64,000 nt of DNA from Paucibacter aquatile. GTDB lineage: Bacteria; Pseudomonadota; Gammaproteobacteria; Burkholderiales; Burkholderiaceae_C. The position numbers were made by a program, and so were the translations under genes. Where the stretch lies: contig NZ_POSP01000003.1 of assembly GCF_002885975.1 (NCBI RefSeq), forward strand, positions 1,550,001-1,614,000, read 5' to 3'. A model generated the notes under the pieces. It was not told where the DNA came from and ran no database searches. It saw only the letters and a list, made by a program, of their open reading frames with translations. Positions 51,131 to 60,322 of this stretch are shown piece after piece (positions within the stretch are counted from its first letter, which is position 1; each line of letters starts with the position of its first letter).

Positions 51131-51805
51131 TCAGCTCACAAGGGCCTGGGCTTCAAGCTCGGCTTTCAAGCCGGAAGGCAGGCGCAGCTGGCGCGCCAAT
51201 TCGTCGAGGTAGGCCCGTTCCATGAAGCTGGTTTCGTCGGCCACCAGCAGACTGGCCAGGTACATCTCGGCAGCCAGCTCCGGGCTGCTGGCAGCCTGCG
51301 CCACCTGAGCCGGATCCAGCGGGCGCGCGAGTTCGGCCTCCATCCACTGGCGCAGGGCCGGTTCGGCCTGCAGGCGCTGCAACTCGGTCTCCAGCAGACC
51401 GCGCTCCCGGGCATCGAGATGGCCGTCGGCCTTGGCCGCGCCGATCATGGCCTGCAGCAAGGCCCGGCCATGCTGCTCCTGGGGTGCCGGGTTCTGCGAT
51501 GGGGCGGCCAAGGCTGCCGGTTGCGCTGCAGGCGGCTGTTGCTGCTGCCCTTGTTGGGCCTGCTGAGCCTGCCAGGACTGGTAGGCCTTGTACGCCACCG
51601 CGCCCAGGGCCGCAAGGCTGCCGTACTTGAGCGCCTTGCCGCCAAAGCTGCGGCCTCGCTTGCTGCCCAGCAGCAGGCCCAGCGCACCGCCCGCCGCGGC
51701 GCCGCCGCCGATCTGCCGCCAGTCCGGCCCTCGGCCGCCGCTCTTGCCGTCCAGCAAGCTCAGGCCCGACTTGAACAGCTGTTCCAGCATATGTTGTGCA
51801 CTCAT
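51131..51805 (-). CDS. DUF533/TerB-like protein
   Basis: A 224-residue protein from the ATG at 51805, seven bases after AAGGAG. A glycine-rich N-terminal part (GGGAAAGGALGLLLGSKRGR) is followed by a Gln-rich linker (QQAQQGQQQQPPAAQP, about 81-96). A helical C-terminal TerB-like domain (ADGHLDARERGLLETELQRL onward) ends it. Similar to E. coli YebE. Function unknown. It lies downstream of htpX on the same strand, 38 bp away. Confidence 0.85.
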   Translation of the reverse strand: MSAQHMLEQLFKSGLSLLDGKSGGRGPDWRQIGGGAAAGGALGLLLGSKRGRSFGGKALKYGSLAALGAVAYKAYQSWQAQQAQQGQQQQPPAAQPAALAAPSQNPAPQEQHGRALLQAMIGAAKADGHLDARERGLLETELQRLQAEPALRQWMEAELARPLDPAQVAQAASSPELAAEMYLASLLVADETSFMERAYLDELARQLRLPSGLKAELEAQALVS

Positions 51806-51843
51806 GGTGCTTGCTCCTTGAAACCAGATGGATGGGTGATGAC

Positions 51844-52719
51844 TCAGGCCGATTGCTGCAGGCGGGCGATGCGCTGCTCCATCGGCGGGTGGCTGGAGAA
51901 CAGCGCCAGCATGCCGCCGGGGCGCGAGCTGATGCCCATGGCCTGCATGGCCTTGGGCATCTCGCCCGGGTCCAGGCCGCCCAGGCGCGCCAGGGCATTG
52001 ACCATGGGTTGCTTGCGACCCATCAGCTGGGCGGCGCCGGCATCGGCACGGAACTCGCGCTGACGCGAGAACCAAGCCACGATCAGGGCCGCGACCACAC
52101 CAAGCAGCAGGTCCATCACCAGCGTGGTGACGTAGTAGCCGATGCCCGGGCCGTCGTTCTGATTGCGCAAGACGATCTTGTCGACAAAGTAGCCCACGAT
52201 GCGCGAGAGGAAGACCACAAAGGTGTTCATGACGCCCTGGATCAGCGCCATGGTCACCATATCGCCGTTGGCCACATGGGCCACCTCGTGGCCGATCACG
52301 GCCTCCACCTCTTCGCGCGTCATGGACTGCAGCAGGCCGGTGGACACCGCCACCAGGGCCGAGTTCTTGAAGGCGCCGGTGGCGAAGGCATTGGGCGCAC
52401 CCTCGTAGATGCCGACCTCGGGCGTGGCGATGCCGGCTTTCTCGGCGAAGCGCTCCACCGTGGTCACCAGCCAGATGTGGGTGGTGTCGTTCGACTGGTT
52501 GATGATCTGCACGCCCGTGGTCCATTTGGCCATGGGCTTGCTGATCAGGAGCGAGATGAAGGCGCCGCCAAAGCCCATCACCAGGGCAAAGCCCAGCAAG
52601 GTGGTCAAGTCCAGGCCGTTCGCATGCAAGAAGCGGTTCAGCCCGAGCAGGTGGACCGCCAGGCCCAGCACCAGCATGACGCCGAGATTGGTCAATAGAA
52701 ACAAGGCAATGCGTTTCAT
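51844..52719 (-). CDS. htpX: Membrane zinc metalloprotease HtpX
   Basis: 291-residue M48B protease that degrades misfolded inner-membrane proteins. Two N-terminal helices (IALFLLTNLGVMLVLGLAVH and TLLGFALVMGFGGAFISLLI) and the zinc motif HEVAH in EEVEAVIGHEVAHVANGDM are clear. A second helix pair and the C-terminal SSHPPMEQRIARL complete the fold. Envelope-stress control is typical of the family; no regulatory site is evident here. Confidence 0.97.
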   Translation of the reverse strand: MKRIALFLLTNLGVMLVLGLAVHLLGLNRFLHANGLDLTTLLGFALVMGFGGAFISLLISKPMAKWTTGVQIINQSNDTTHIWLVTTVERFAEKAGIATPEVGIYEGAPNAFATGAFKNSALVAVSTGLLQSMTREEVEAVIGHEVAHVANGDMVTMALIQGVMNTFVVFLSRIVGYFVDKIVLRNQNDGPGIGYYVTTLVMDLLLGVVAALIVAWFSRQREFRADAGAAQLMGRKQPMVNALARLGGLDPGEMPKAMQAMGISSRPGGMLALFSSHPPMEQRIARLQQSA

Positions 52720-52763
52720 GGTCTCAGTCCTCCAAATTCAGATGTGATGCAGTCCGGTGCACT

Positions 52764-53189
52764 TCAAGCCGAAGGCAACGAACGCTGCGGGGCCAAGCTG
52801 GCCGCCTTGCTCTGCATCAGCTTGAGCAAAAGGCTCAAGCCGCCACCGAGCAGCAGGAGCAAGAACATGCCCAGACCCCAGCCCACCCAGATCAAGGGCG
52901 AGAGCCATTCACCGAGCACGGGCATGGCCTCCAGCACCGCCTTGAGCAGGGGCGCGAACAGATCCACAAACTCGGCCAGGCCTTGCAGCAAGCCCTCGGG
53001 CACCCAGGGCGCCAGCCAGGCCGGCAAATGCAGGTCGGACAGGCGGGCACCCAGGGTGGGCAACCCTTCCGCTTGCGAGCCCAGGGCGGTCACGGTCCAC
53101 ACCGCCAGGCTGTGAAAGGCCCAGCTGGCCAGCGACCAGAGCGCAGCCAGCAGCCCCACCATCAACCAGGTCAACAGGTAATAGGCCAT
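52764..53189 (-). CDS. Membrane protein of unknown function
   Basis: 141 residues from the ATG at 53189 with two hydrophobic helices (LLTWLMVGLLAALWSLASWA near the start; PLIWVGWGLGMFLLLLLGGG near the end) and a soluble segment rich in Leu/Pro between. Unrecognised. It lies 44 bp upstream of htpX on the same strand, so a link to membrane quality control is possible but only by position. Divergent from the LysR gene. Confidence 0.7.
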   Translation of the reverse strand: MAYYLLTWLMVGLLAALWSLASWAFHSLAVWTVTALGSQAEGLPTLGARLSDLHLPAWLAPWVPEGLLQGLAEFVDLFAPLLKAVLEAMPVLGEWLSPLIWVGWGLGMFLLLLLGGGLSLLLKLMQSKAASLAPQRSLPSA

Positions 53190-53318
53190 CGTCTTCCCCC
53201 TTCTTGTCCGAAACACAGATGGCTGCATTCTCCGCCGCGCCACACTTCCAAACAAGCAGCGCTGGCATACGATTCACTTCTGTTTTTCGGAAGTCAACAG
53301 ATTGAGCGCGGAGGCTCC

Positions 53319-54206
53319 ATGCTGAATTTCAGGCACTTGCACTACTTCTGGGTCGTGGCCCAGGAAGGCGGCTTTGCGCGCGCCGCGGAACGGCTGGACA
53401 TGGCCATCCAGACGGTCAGCACCCAGGTGCGCGAGCTGGAGAGATCGCTCGGGCACCAGCTGCTCAAGCCCGCCGGCCGCGGCGTGGCTTTGACCGAGGC
53501 GGGCCAGACCGCGTTTGCGCGCGCCGAAGAAATCTTCCGCCTCGGCAGCCTGATCCCGGAGGAGGTGCGCCAGGCGGCGCAAGGCCCGACGGCCCGCCTG
53601 GCCGTGGGCCTGAGCGACGGCATCTCCAAACTGGCCGCCCACGCCCTGCTCGCGCCGGTGCTGGGCACCGAGTCCCTGCGCCTGCTCTGCCACGAGGGCG
53701 AGGTCGACCCGCTGCTGGCCGAGCTGGCCATGCACAAGCTGGACCTGGTGCTGGCCGGGCGGCCGGCGCCGCACAAGCCGGGCCTGCGTCTGAGCAGCGA
53801 GCTGCTGGTTCAGGCGCCGGTCGATTGGTATGGGCCGAAGACCCTGGTGCACGCGGCCGAGCTGCGCGAGTTCCCGCTCTGCCTGAACCGCCTGCCGGTG
53901 CTGCTGCCCACGGCGCACTCGGCCCTGCGCGGCACGCTCGACCACTGGTTCGCCGAACAGGGGCTGCAGCCCAATATCGTCGGCGAGTTCGAGGACAGCG
54001 CCCTGATGGCCGTGTTCGCCTCGCGCGGCCTGGGTGTGTTTCCGGTCAGCCGCCTCGGCGGTGAAGACCTGGAACGCATGCATGGCCTGCGCCTGCTGGG
54101 CCATGTCGAGGAGGTGAAGGAAGAGATCCACGCCATCCGCTCGCGCCGTGGCCAGCACCACCCGCTGGTGCTGCAGTTGCTGGACGCGGCCCGCCGGGCG
54201 CCTTGA
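53319..54206 (+). CDS. LysR family regulator, NhaR-like
   Basis: 295 residues from the ATG at 53319. The winged helix starts LNFRHLHYFWVVAQEGGFAR and AAERLDMAIQTVSTQVREL, the NhaR-type form in which HYFWVVA is diagnostic. The effector domain follows (RLAVGLSDGISKLAAHALL). E. coli NhaR responds to sodium and controls nhaA; no sodium antiporter lies here, so the target is open. The 129-bp divergent gap toward the membrane protein/htpX genes may be its site. Confidence 0.9.
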   Translation: MLNFRHLHYFWVVAQEGGFARAAERLDMAIQTVSTQVRELERSLGHQLLKPAGRGVALTEAGQTAFARAEEIFRLGSLIPEEVRQAAQGPTARLAVGLSDGISKLAAHALLAPVLGTESLRLLCHEGEVDPLLAELAMHKLDLVLAGRPAPHKPGLRLSSELLVQAPVDWYGPKTLVHAAELREFPLCLNRLPVLLPTAHSALRGTLDHWFAEQGLQPNIVGEFEDSALMAVFASRGLGVFPVSRLGGEDLERMHGLRLLGHVEEVKEEIHAIRSRRGQHHPLVLQLLDAARRAP

Positions 54207-54273
54207 TCGGCTCGCCCCGCCTGCGGTTTGTCCCGAGGCGGGCCGCGCAGGGGCATGGGGACAATGCCGCGCC

Positions 54274-54936
54274 ATGCATGTCTTGATCGTGGAAGATGAT
54301 CTGGAGCTGGGCCGGGCCTTGCAGCAGGTGCTGCAGACCGAGGGCTTCAGCAGCCAGTGGCTGCGCCGCGCGGCCGACGCCCCCCAGGCCGTGGAGCTGG
54401 CCGATTACGCCTGCGTGCTGCTCGACCTGAGCCTGCCGGACGGCAGCGGCTTCGACCTGCTCGCCCGCTGGCGCCGCGGCGGCGCGCTGACGCCGGTGCT
54501 CTTGATCACGGCCCGCTCGGGTCTGGATGAGCGTCTGCGCGGCCTGGACGGCGGCGCCGACGACTACCTGGTCAAACCCTTTGCCATGCCCGAGCTGCTC
54601 TCGCGCATGCGGGCCGTGCAGCGGCGCTATGCCCAGCAGGCCAGCGAACTCTGGCGCATCGGCGATCTGGAAATCTCGCCCGGCGCGCGCACGGCCCGCG
54701 TGGGCGGGCAGGCGCTGGAGCTGTCACCGCGCGAGTTCAACATCCTGCTGGAGCTGGCGCGCGAACCTGGCCGGGCCGTGGCCAAGGGCGCCCTGGCCCA
54801 GCGCCTGGAGCCGCTGGGCGAAGCGTTGGAGTTCAGCGCGTTGGAGGTGCACATGTCCAATCTGCGCAAGAAGATTGGGCCCGAGCGCATCCACACCCTG
54901 CGCGGCGTGGGCTACCGCCTGGAACGGCCGGAATGA
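54274..54936 (+). CDS. OmpR/PhoB-type response regulator
   Basis: 220 residues. The receiver has VLIVEDDLELGRAL, the phospho-aspartate in CVLLDLSLPDGSGFD and the lysine in DDYLVKPFAMPELL. A winged-helix output domain ends SNLRKKIGPERIHTLRGVGYRL. It is coupled to the histidine kinase by an ATGA overlap, so the two form one two-component system. Its targets are unknown. Confidence 0.96.
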   Translation: MHVLIVEDDLELGRALQQVLQTEGFSSQWLRRAADAPQAVELADYACVLLDLSLPDGSGFDLLARWRRGGALTPVLLITARSGLDERLRGLDGGADDYLVKPFAMPELLSRMRAVQRRYAQQASELWRIGDLEISPGARTARVGGQALELSPREFNILLELAREPGRAVAKGALAQRLEPLGEALEFSALEVHMSNLRKKIGPERIHTLRGVGYRLERPE

Positions 54937-56369
54937 GCAGGCCGGGCAGCTTGCGTGCGCGCTGGCTCGGGCCCAGCCTGACGCGGCGGCTGATCGTCTC
55001 CCTGCTGCTGGCCTTTGTGCTGGTCTGGGCCGCCCTGCTGCTGCTCTACTGGCAGCGCTGGGCCCAGGGCCGCGAGGCCCGTCTGCAGCAGACCGTGGAC
55101 CAGGTGCTGGCCCAGCTGCGCCCCGAGCACAGCGCCGCCGAGGCCGCCCTGCGCCTGCGCAGCATCGACGAGCTCTCGCAGCAGGAGCTTCAGGACGCCG
55201 GCCAAAGCACCCGGGCCGGCTTCATCCTGCGCGACCGCCGGCTGCCGGACGATGCGCCACCGGTGTACGTGGCCGAGCGCCTGCGCGAGCTGCCGGGCTT
55301 GAACTGGCAGCTGAGCCCCGGCCGCTGCAGCTTGCCCGGCCAGGACTGCCTGCTGCGCAGCCGCAGCAACGCCCGTTGGGCGCTGCACCGCATCAGCTTG
55401 CCGATGAGCGACCGGCAGATCTTTGCCGGTATCCACCAGGCCCTGCTGCCCCTGCTGCTGCTGGCCTTTCCCTTGATCCTGCTGCCGCTATGGCTGGCGG
55501 TGACGCGCGGCCTCGCGCCCCTGAACCGGCTCAGCCGCGAGCTGCGCCAGCGCCGGCCGGAGGATCTGAGCCCCCTGCCCCCGGCTCTGCAGCAAGCCCT
55601 GCGCCACCGCGAGCTGCAGCCCCTGGTGCAGGCCTTGCAAAGCCTGCTGGGCCGCTTGCGCGGCCATCTGGAGCGCGAACGCGGCTTCGTCGACGACGCC
55701 GCGCATGAGCTGCGCACGCCCATGGCCTGGATCAGCGCCCAGGCCCATGTGCTGCGCCGCGCCGAAGACGCTGGCGCGCGCGAGCAGGCAGGTCGGCAGC
55801 TCGACGCCGCCGTGGCGCGCGCCTCGCACCTGGTGGAGCAATTGCTGGCCCTGGCCCGCATGGAGGCAGCCTCGGCGCCGGTGCCGCAAGACCTGGACCT
55901 GGCCGAGTGGCTGCGCGAACAGCTGCTCACCTTTCTGCCCGAGGCCGAGCGCTCGGGCATCGAACTGAGCCTGGATGCCCCTGAGCACTTGCCCTGGCGG
56001 GTGGAGCCGCAAGCGTTGGCCTCCATTGTCGGCAATCTGATCGGCAACGCGCTGCGCTACGCCGGCCACGGCGCCCAGCTGGAACTGCAGCTGCTGCACG
56101 ATCCGGCTCAGCCAGATGTGCTGGAGCTGTGGGTCAAGGACGATGGCCCGGGCATCCCGCCCGAGGCCCAGGGCCGGCTGTTCCAGCGCTTCCAGCGCGG
56201 CCCGAAGGGCTCGACCCCGGTGGAGGGCGCTGGCCTCGGCCTGGCCATCGTCCAGCAAGCCAGCCTGCGCCTCGGGGCCTCGCTGAGCCTGCTCAGCCCG
56301 CGGCCGGAGCTGAAACCGCCGCGTGGCTGCGCCTTTGGGGTGCGCCTGCCGATGGCTTCGCGGGCTTGA
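54933..56369 (+). CDS. Sensor histidine kinase
   Basis: 478-residue membrane kinase partner of the regulator before it. First helix about residues 20-40 (RLIVSLLLAFVLVWAALLLL), a periplasmic domain of about 125 residues, a second helix (ALLPLLLLAFPLILLPLWLA). The H box is DDAAHELRTPMAWI, the N box NLIGNALRYAGHG, then DDGPGIPPEAQGRLF and GAGLGLAIV. Complete and probably active. The signal sensed by the short periplasmic domain is unknown. QseC-like by layout. Confidence 0.95.
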   Translation: MSRPGSLRARWLGPSLTRRLIVSLLLAFVLVWAALLLLYWQRWAQGREARLQQTVDQVLAQLRPEHSAAEAALRLRSIDELSQQELQDAGQSTRAGFILRDRRLPDDAPPVYVAERLRELPGLNWQLSPGRCSLPGQDCLLRSRSNARWALHRISLPMSDRQIFAGIHQALLPLLLLAFPLILLPLWLAVTRGLAPLNRLSRELRQRRPEDLSPLPPALQQALRHRELQPLVQALQSLLGRLRGHLERERGFVDDAAHELRTPMAWISAQAHVLRRAEDAGAREQAGRQLDAAVARASHLVEQLLALARMEAASAPVPQDLDLAEWLREQLLTFLPEAERSGIELSLDAPEHLPWRVEPQALASIVGNLIGNALRYAGHGAQLELQLLHDPAQPDVLELWVKDDGPGIPPEAQGRLFQRFQRGPKGSTPVEGAGLGLAIVQQASLRLGASLSLLSPRPELKPPRGCAFGVRLPMASRA

Positions 56370-56376
56370 GCTCGGC

Positions 56377-57369
56377 TCAGCGCCCGGCGCCGGTGGAGGC
56401 TCCTGTGGGGGTGCCAGTGCTGCCGGCCACCTGCCGCACCAGTTCGCAGTACGCCGGCTGGGCAGGCCCCTGTCGGATCAGCCCGGCATGGCTGGCCTCG
56501 GGCAGCTCGACCCAGCGCTTGTGCTCGCCTCCGGGCAGGGCCTCGAAGACCGCGCGGCCCAGCTCGGCCGGCGTGGTCTCATCCCGGCCCCCGGCCAGCA
56601 CCAGGGTCGGGCCGCGGTAGGCGGCCAGGGCCTGGCGGTTGTCGATGCGCTCCAGGCCCTCGCTGATTTCCAGCTTGAGCAGGGGCGCCAGCAGGCCGGC
56701 ACGGCGCCGCACGGCATGCTCGGCCGTGGCGCGCGGGCTGGGGGCGGCGCCGGACAGAATCAGGCCGTCCACCGGGCGCGCCTGGGCCACCTGGCCGGCC
56801 ATGAAGCTGCCCAGGGAATAACCGTGAACCAGCACGGGGCCGGCACCGGCCGGCTGCTGGGCCCGAACATGGTCGCGCACATGGTCATACAGGCGCAGCG
56901 CGTCGGCCGTCAGCGTCTCGACCTTGGGCTCGCCGCCGCTGCGGCCATAGCCGCGGTAGTCGAACATCCAGACATTGACCGGGCAGCCGGCCAGGGCGTC
57001 CAGCACGGCGTCGCCGCCATCGTCGATGTGGAAGAGATTGCCACCGAAGTACAGCACCGTGGCCAGGGCATCGGGGCGCTGCAGGCTCAGGCCTTGCAGC
57101 TGCACCGGCGCAGCGTCGGCGCTGGCGCCCGGCACGCTCAGGCTTTGCGGCAGCAGGCGCACGGCCGGGTTCTGGCGCGTCAGCGCGGTCGACTGCAGGG
57201 TGCTGCGAGCCTGGAAGCCGCTGAGGCGGTCGGGTTTGATGAACTCCTGGTCGCCCAGGCGCAGGGTCTGGCAGGCGGCCAGAGGCAGCAGGCAGGCGGC
57301 AACCAGGCCCAGACGCAGAGCCAGGGCGGAAAGACGGGAGACGGCTTGGGCAGGGGATGTGAATCGCAT
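56377..57369 (-). CDS. Lipoprotein alpha/beta hydrolase
   Basis: 330 residues from the ATG at 57369. A signal with lipobox (LLPLAACQTL) is followed by LYFGGNLFHIDDGGDAV, VWMFDYRGYGRSGGEPK, the nucleophile elbow LVHGYSLGSFMAGQ and a histidine in PEASHAGLI. The family is the serine aminopeptidase/BAAT-like hydrolase group. Substrate unknown. It converges on the histidine kinase with only 7 bp between the stops. Confidence 0.88.
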   Translation of the reverse strand: MRFTSPAQAVSRLSALALRLGLVAACLLPLAACQTLRLGDQEFIKPDRLSGFQARSTLQSTALTRQNPAVRLLPQSLSVPGASADAAPVQLQGLSLQRPDALATVLYFGGNLFHIDDGGDAVLDALAGCPVNVWMFDYRGYGRSGGEPKVETLTADALRLYDHVRDHVRAQQPAGAGPVLVHGYSLGSFMAGQVAQARPVDGLILSGAAPSPRATAEHAVRRRAGLLAPLLKLEISEGLERIDNRQALAAYRGPTLVLAGGRDETTPAELGRAVFEALPGGEHKRWVELPEASHAGLIRQGPAQPAYCELVRQVAGSTGTPTGASTGAGR

Positions 57370-57501
57370 CGCATGAAGACCGCGGCCGATGGAGGCGGCG
57401 CCGGGCGGTCGCTGTGGTTGAAGACAGCGGCGATTCTTCGCGGCCAAGCTTTAGGCCAGCCAAAGATGATGGGAGCCACCCACCTGGCCGGCGGACCCCA
57501 A

Positions 57502-57528
57502 GAAAAAGAGCCCGGCAAGCCGGGCTCT
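57502..57528 (-). terminator. Rho-independent terminator after the Bug gene
   Basis: AGAGCCCGG-CAAG-CCGGGCTCT with a run of A on the plus strand, so on the minus strand the hairpin is followed by TTTTT. It lies 52 bp past the stop of the Bug binding-protein gene and before the lipoprotein hydrolase. Confidence 0.85.
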
Positions 57529-57579
57529 GGGACTCAGACGCAGGGCGCGTCTGCGGGCTTCCACGCCATCAAACCATCT

Positions 57580-58560
57580 TCAGTCGGCGTACTGGCCGGC
57601 CGCCTTGATGATGGGGCCCCATTTGTTGATTTCGGATTCGACAAACTTCTTGTGCTCGGCGCCGTTGACGCGGTTGTCAGTGACGATGACCGCACCCAGG
57701 GCTTCCTGGCGCTTGTGGAAATCGGCATCGGCCAGGGCCACCTTCAGGGCCGCGGCCAGCTTTTCCAGCACCGGCTTGGGCGTGCCCTTGGGGGCGTAGA
57801 CGCCGTGCCAAATGTTGACGCTGAAGCCCTTGAGCCCCATTTCATCGAGCGTGGGCAGCTTGGCCAGCGCGGGCGCGGTCAGGCGCTTGCTGCTGGTGAC
57901 GGCATAGGCCTTGACCTTGCCGCCCTCGATCTGGCTGGTGGTGTTGGTGGTCTGGTCGCACATCAGGTCGATCTGGCCGCCCAGCAGGTCGGTCATGGCC
58001 GGGCCGGTGCCCTTGTAGGGCACGGTAGTCATGTCGATCTTGATGGTGCTCTGGTACAGCAGGCCGCACAGGTGCGAGGCCGAGCCCAGGCCGGCATTGC
58101 CCAGGTTGACCTTGCCCTTGTTGGCATCCAGCCATTTGGCCAGCTCGGCATAGCTGTTCGCGGGCATCGAGGGCTTGGCGATCAGGGTCATGGGCACTTC
58201 GTTGATCAGGCCCAGGTACTCGAAATCGTCGAGCGTCTTGTACTGCATATTGCGGTACAGGGCCGGCGAGGTGGCCATGCCGATGTGGTGCAGCAACAAG
58301 GTGTAGCCATCGGGTGCGGCCTTGGCCACCTTGGTGGCGCCCAGCGTGCCGCCGGCACCGCCGACGTTCTCGATCACGATGGTGGCGCCCAGGGGCTTGC
58401 GCAGGGCCTCGGCCAGGTCTCGGGCCACCTTGTCGGTGGGGCCGCCGGCCGAGAAGGGCACGACGATGTTGACGGGCTTCTCAGGGTAGTTGGCGAGGGC
58501 GGCGCCCGAGGCCAGGGTCAGCAGACTCAGGGTCAGCAGGGGCAATGCAGTCTTCTTCAT
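57580..58560 (-). CDS. Bug-family tripartite tricarboxylate transporter substrate-binding protein
   Basis: 326 residues with a signal peptide (LLTLSLLTLASGAALA). Family motifs NIVVPFSAGGPTDKVARDL, IVIENVGGAGGTLGATKVA and PDGYTLLLHHIGMAT follow. It lies 98 bp downstream of the phenylacetate-CoA-ligase-like gene and may be cotranscribed with it. The ligand is not known. A second Bug gene at 8264 is unrelated by position. Confidence 0.92.
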   Translation of the reverse strand: MKKTALPLLTLSLLTLASGAALANYPEKPVNIVVPFSAGGPTDKVARDLAEALRKPLGATIVIENVGGAGGTLGATKVAKAAPDGYTLLLHHIGMATSPALYRNMQYKTLDDFEYLGLINEVPMTLIAKPSMPANSYAELAKWLDANKGKVNLGNAGLGSASHLCGLLYQSTIKIDMTTVPYKGTGPAMTDLLGGQIDLMCDQTTNTTSQIEGGKVKAYAVTSSKRLTAPALAKLPTLDEMGLKGFSVNIWHGVYAPKGTPKPVLEKLAAALKVALADADFHKRQEALGAVIVTDNRVNGAEHKKFVESEINKWGPIIKAAGQYAD

Positions 58561-58658
58561 GTCAACAGTCCTCGAATGGCGAGTGGGAGGACTGTGATCC
58601 TAGGCGGCAGGCCAGCGCTGGAGACAGCGGGAACTACGTAATCCGCCAAGCGAGAAGG

Positions 58659-59981
58659 TCAATCGAGTTTTCGTGCGTCTTCGATCACGCGCCCATCATT
58701 GGGCAAGCTGCCCGGCGGCAGCAGCTCCACCTCGGCGCGCAGCTTGGTGATGTCGCGCAGGGCAGCGGCCAGCTGCTCGCTCAGGCCCTCGCGCGGCACG
58801 GCCTCGGGCAACTCCAGCTTCAAGGTCAGGCGGTCCTGCGCCATCTCACCCTCGACCACCAGGCGCGCCCGGCTGGCCTGGGGAAAGCGGCGCTGCAACT
58901 CGGCCAGCTGCGAGGCATGGATGAACATGCCGCGCACCTTGGCCGACTGATCGGCCCGGCCCAGCCAGCCGCGGATGCGCTGGTTGCTGCGTCCGGTCGG
59001 GCAGGTCCCGGGCAGGATGGCCGAGAGATCGCCGGTGCCAAAGCGGATCAGCGGGTAGTCGGGATTGAGCGTGGTGACGACCAGCTCGCCGACCTCGCCC
59101 TCGGCCACCGGCTCGCTGCCACCCGGGCGGACGATCTCGACGATGATGCCTTCGGCCAGCACCAGGCCTTCGCGCGCTGCGGTCTCGTAAGCGACCAGGC
59201 CCAGGTCGGCCGTGGCATAGCACTGGTAGCCGGCCACGCCGCGCTCGGCCAGCCAGTCGCGCAGGCTGTTCGGGAAGGCCTCGCCGCTGAGCAAGGCGCG
59301 CTGCAGGGAATCGAGGCGCAAGCCGCTCTCGGCCGCCTTGTCGAGCAGGATCTTCAAGAAACTGGGCGTGCCGACATAGGCCTGCGGCCGCAGATCGCGC
59401 ATGGCCTGCATCTGCAGCTCGGTGTTGCCGACGCCGCCGGGAAAGACCGTGCAGCCCAGGGCATGGGCGCCGCCCTCCATCATGGCACCAGCGGGGGTCA
59501 GGTGGTAGCTGAAGCTGTTGTGCACCAGGTCGCCCGCGCGCAGGCCGGCGGCGAACAGGGCACGGGCGACGCGCCAATAATCGGGCGCGCGGCCCTCAGG
59601 CTCGTACAAGCCACCCGGGGACTGAAACACGCGGCCGGCACCGGCGCTGCGCAGGCAGCCTCGCCAGCCAATGGCCGAGAAGCCGCCCAAGGCTTCGTGG
59701 GGCTCATGGGCTCCGTCGATTGCCGAGCCCTGCCCTTCGCGCAAAGCCAGCTGGCGCGCGGCCAGCTCGGACTTGCGGATCACGGGCAGGCGGGCCAGGG
59801 CCGCGCGGTCGCCCACCTCGGCCGGCTCCACGCCGGCCAGCAGATCGGCATAGGCGGCGGTGTGCGCCTTGGCATGGCTGAGCTGCAGACGCAGGGCGGC
59901 AAAGAGCTGGGCTTCGCGATCGGCGGGGTCGCGGGTTTCCAGCGCGTCGAAGAAAGCGTCCGAGGGGGCCGCGGCGCTCAT
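58659..59981 (-). CDS. Phenylacetate-CoA ligase family protein
   Basis: A 440-residue acyl-adenylating enzyme of the PaaK type (ATP + acid + CoA). Recognisable parts are RLPVIRKSELAARQL, FQSPGGLYEPEG (in place of the usual TSGTTG-type loop), QCYATADLGLVAYE, GEVGELVVTTLNPDYPLIRF and GTGDLSAI. The final GRVIEDARKLD lacks the strong C-terminal lysine pattern of classical enzymes. It starts four bases inside the preceding 112-aa gene. Its position in a branched-chain-type ABC operon suggests it activates the imported acid, an inference. Confidence 0.88.
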   Translation of the reverse strand: MSAAAPSDAFFDALETRDPADREAQLFAALRLQLSHAKAHTAAYADLLAGVEPAEVGDRAALARLPVIRKSELAARQLALREGQGSAIDGAHEPHEALGGFSAIGWRGCLRSAGAGRVFQSPGGLYEPEGRAPDYWRVARALFAAGLRAGDLVHNSFSYHLTPAGAMMEGGAHALGCTVFPGGVGNTELQMQAMRDLRPQAYVGTPSFLKILLDKAAESGLRLDSLQRALLSGEAFPNSLRDWLAERGVAGYQCYATADLGLVAYETAAREGLVLAEGIIVEIVRPGGSEPVAEGEVGELVVTTLNPDYPLIRFGTGDLSAILPGTCPTGRSNQRIRGWLGRADQSAKVRGMFIHASQLAELQRRFPQASRARLVVEGEMAQDRLTLKLELPEAVPREGLSEQLAAALRDITKLRAEVELLPPGSLPNDGRVIEDARKLD

Positions 59982-60316
59982 GGTGTTTCGTCCGTCCAGC
60001 GGTTCAGGCGGCGCTTGACCTCGTCCAGCAGGCTGCGCACCTCGGCCGCGTTCTTGCAATGCCGCGTCTCCCACTCGGGGCTGCGCGCCGGGCGTTTGAC
60101 CAGGCGGGCCAGCAGTTGGACGTCCTGCGCACTCAGCTCCAGCACCGGCTGGCCCTGCAGCCAGAAGCTGTCACCGCGCGCCTCCAGCGCACGCAGGTCG
60201 CGCAGATTGCGCTTGAGGGTGAGCAAGGCCTCCTCGGGCCTGAAGGGCGGGAGGGCGAAGAAGGCGTCTTCGTTCATGGCCGGCTTTCTGTCGGAAAGGG
60301 AGATGGGCGTGGCCAT
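59978..60316 (-). CDS. Small protein of unknown function between livF and the CoA ligase
   Basis: 112 residues from the ATG at 60316 (the ATG at 60277, MNEDAFFALPPF, is also possible). No membrane segment. Predicted helical, with LTLKRNLRDLRALEARGDSF, LSAQDVQLLARLVKRP and a C-terminal VRSLLDEVKRRLNRW. It overlaps the ligase gene by four bases and starts 6 bp after livF, so it is in the operon. I do not recognise a family. Confidence 0.75.
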   Translation of the reverse strand: MATPISLSDRKPAMNEDAFFALPPFRPEEALLTLKRNLRDLRALEARGDSFWLQGQPVLELSAQDVQLLARLVKRPARSPEWETRHCKNAAEVRSLLDEVKRRLNRWTDETP

Positions 60317-60322
60317 ATCGGA

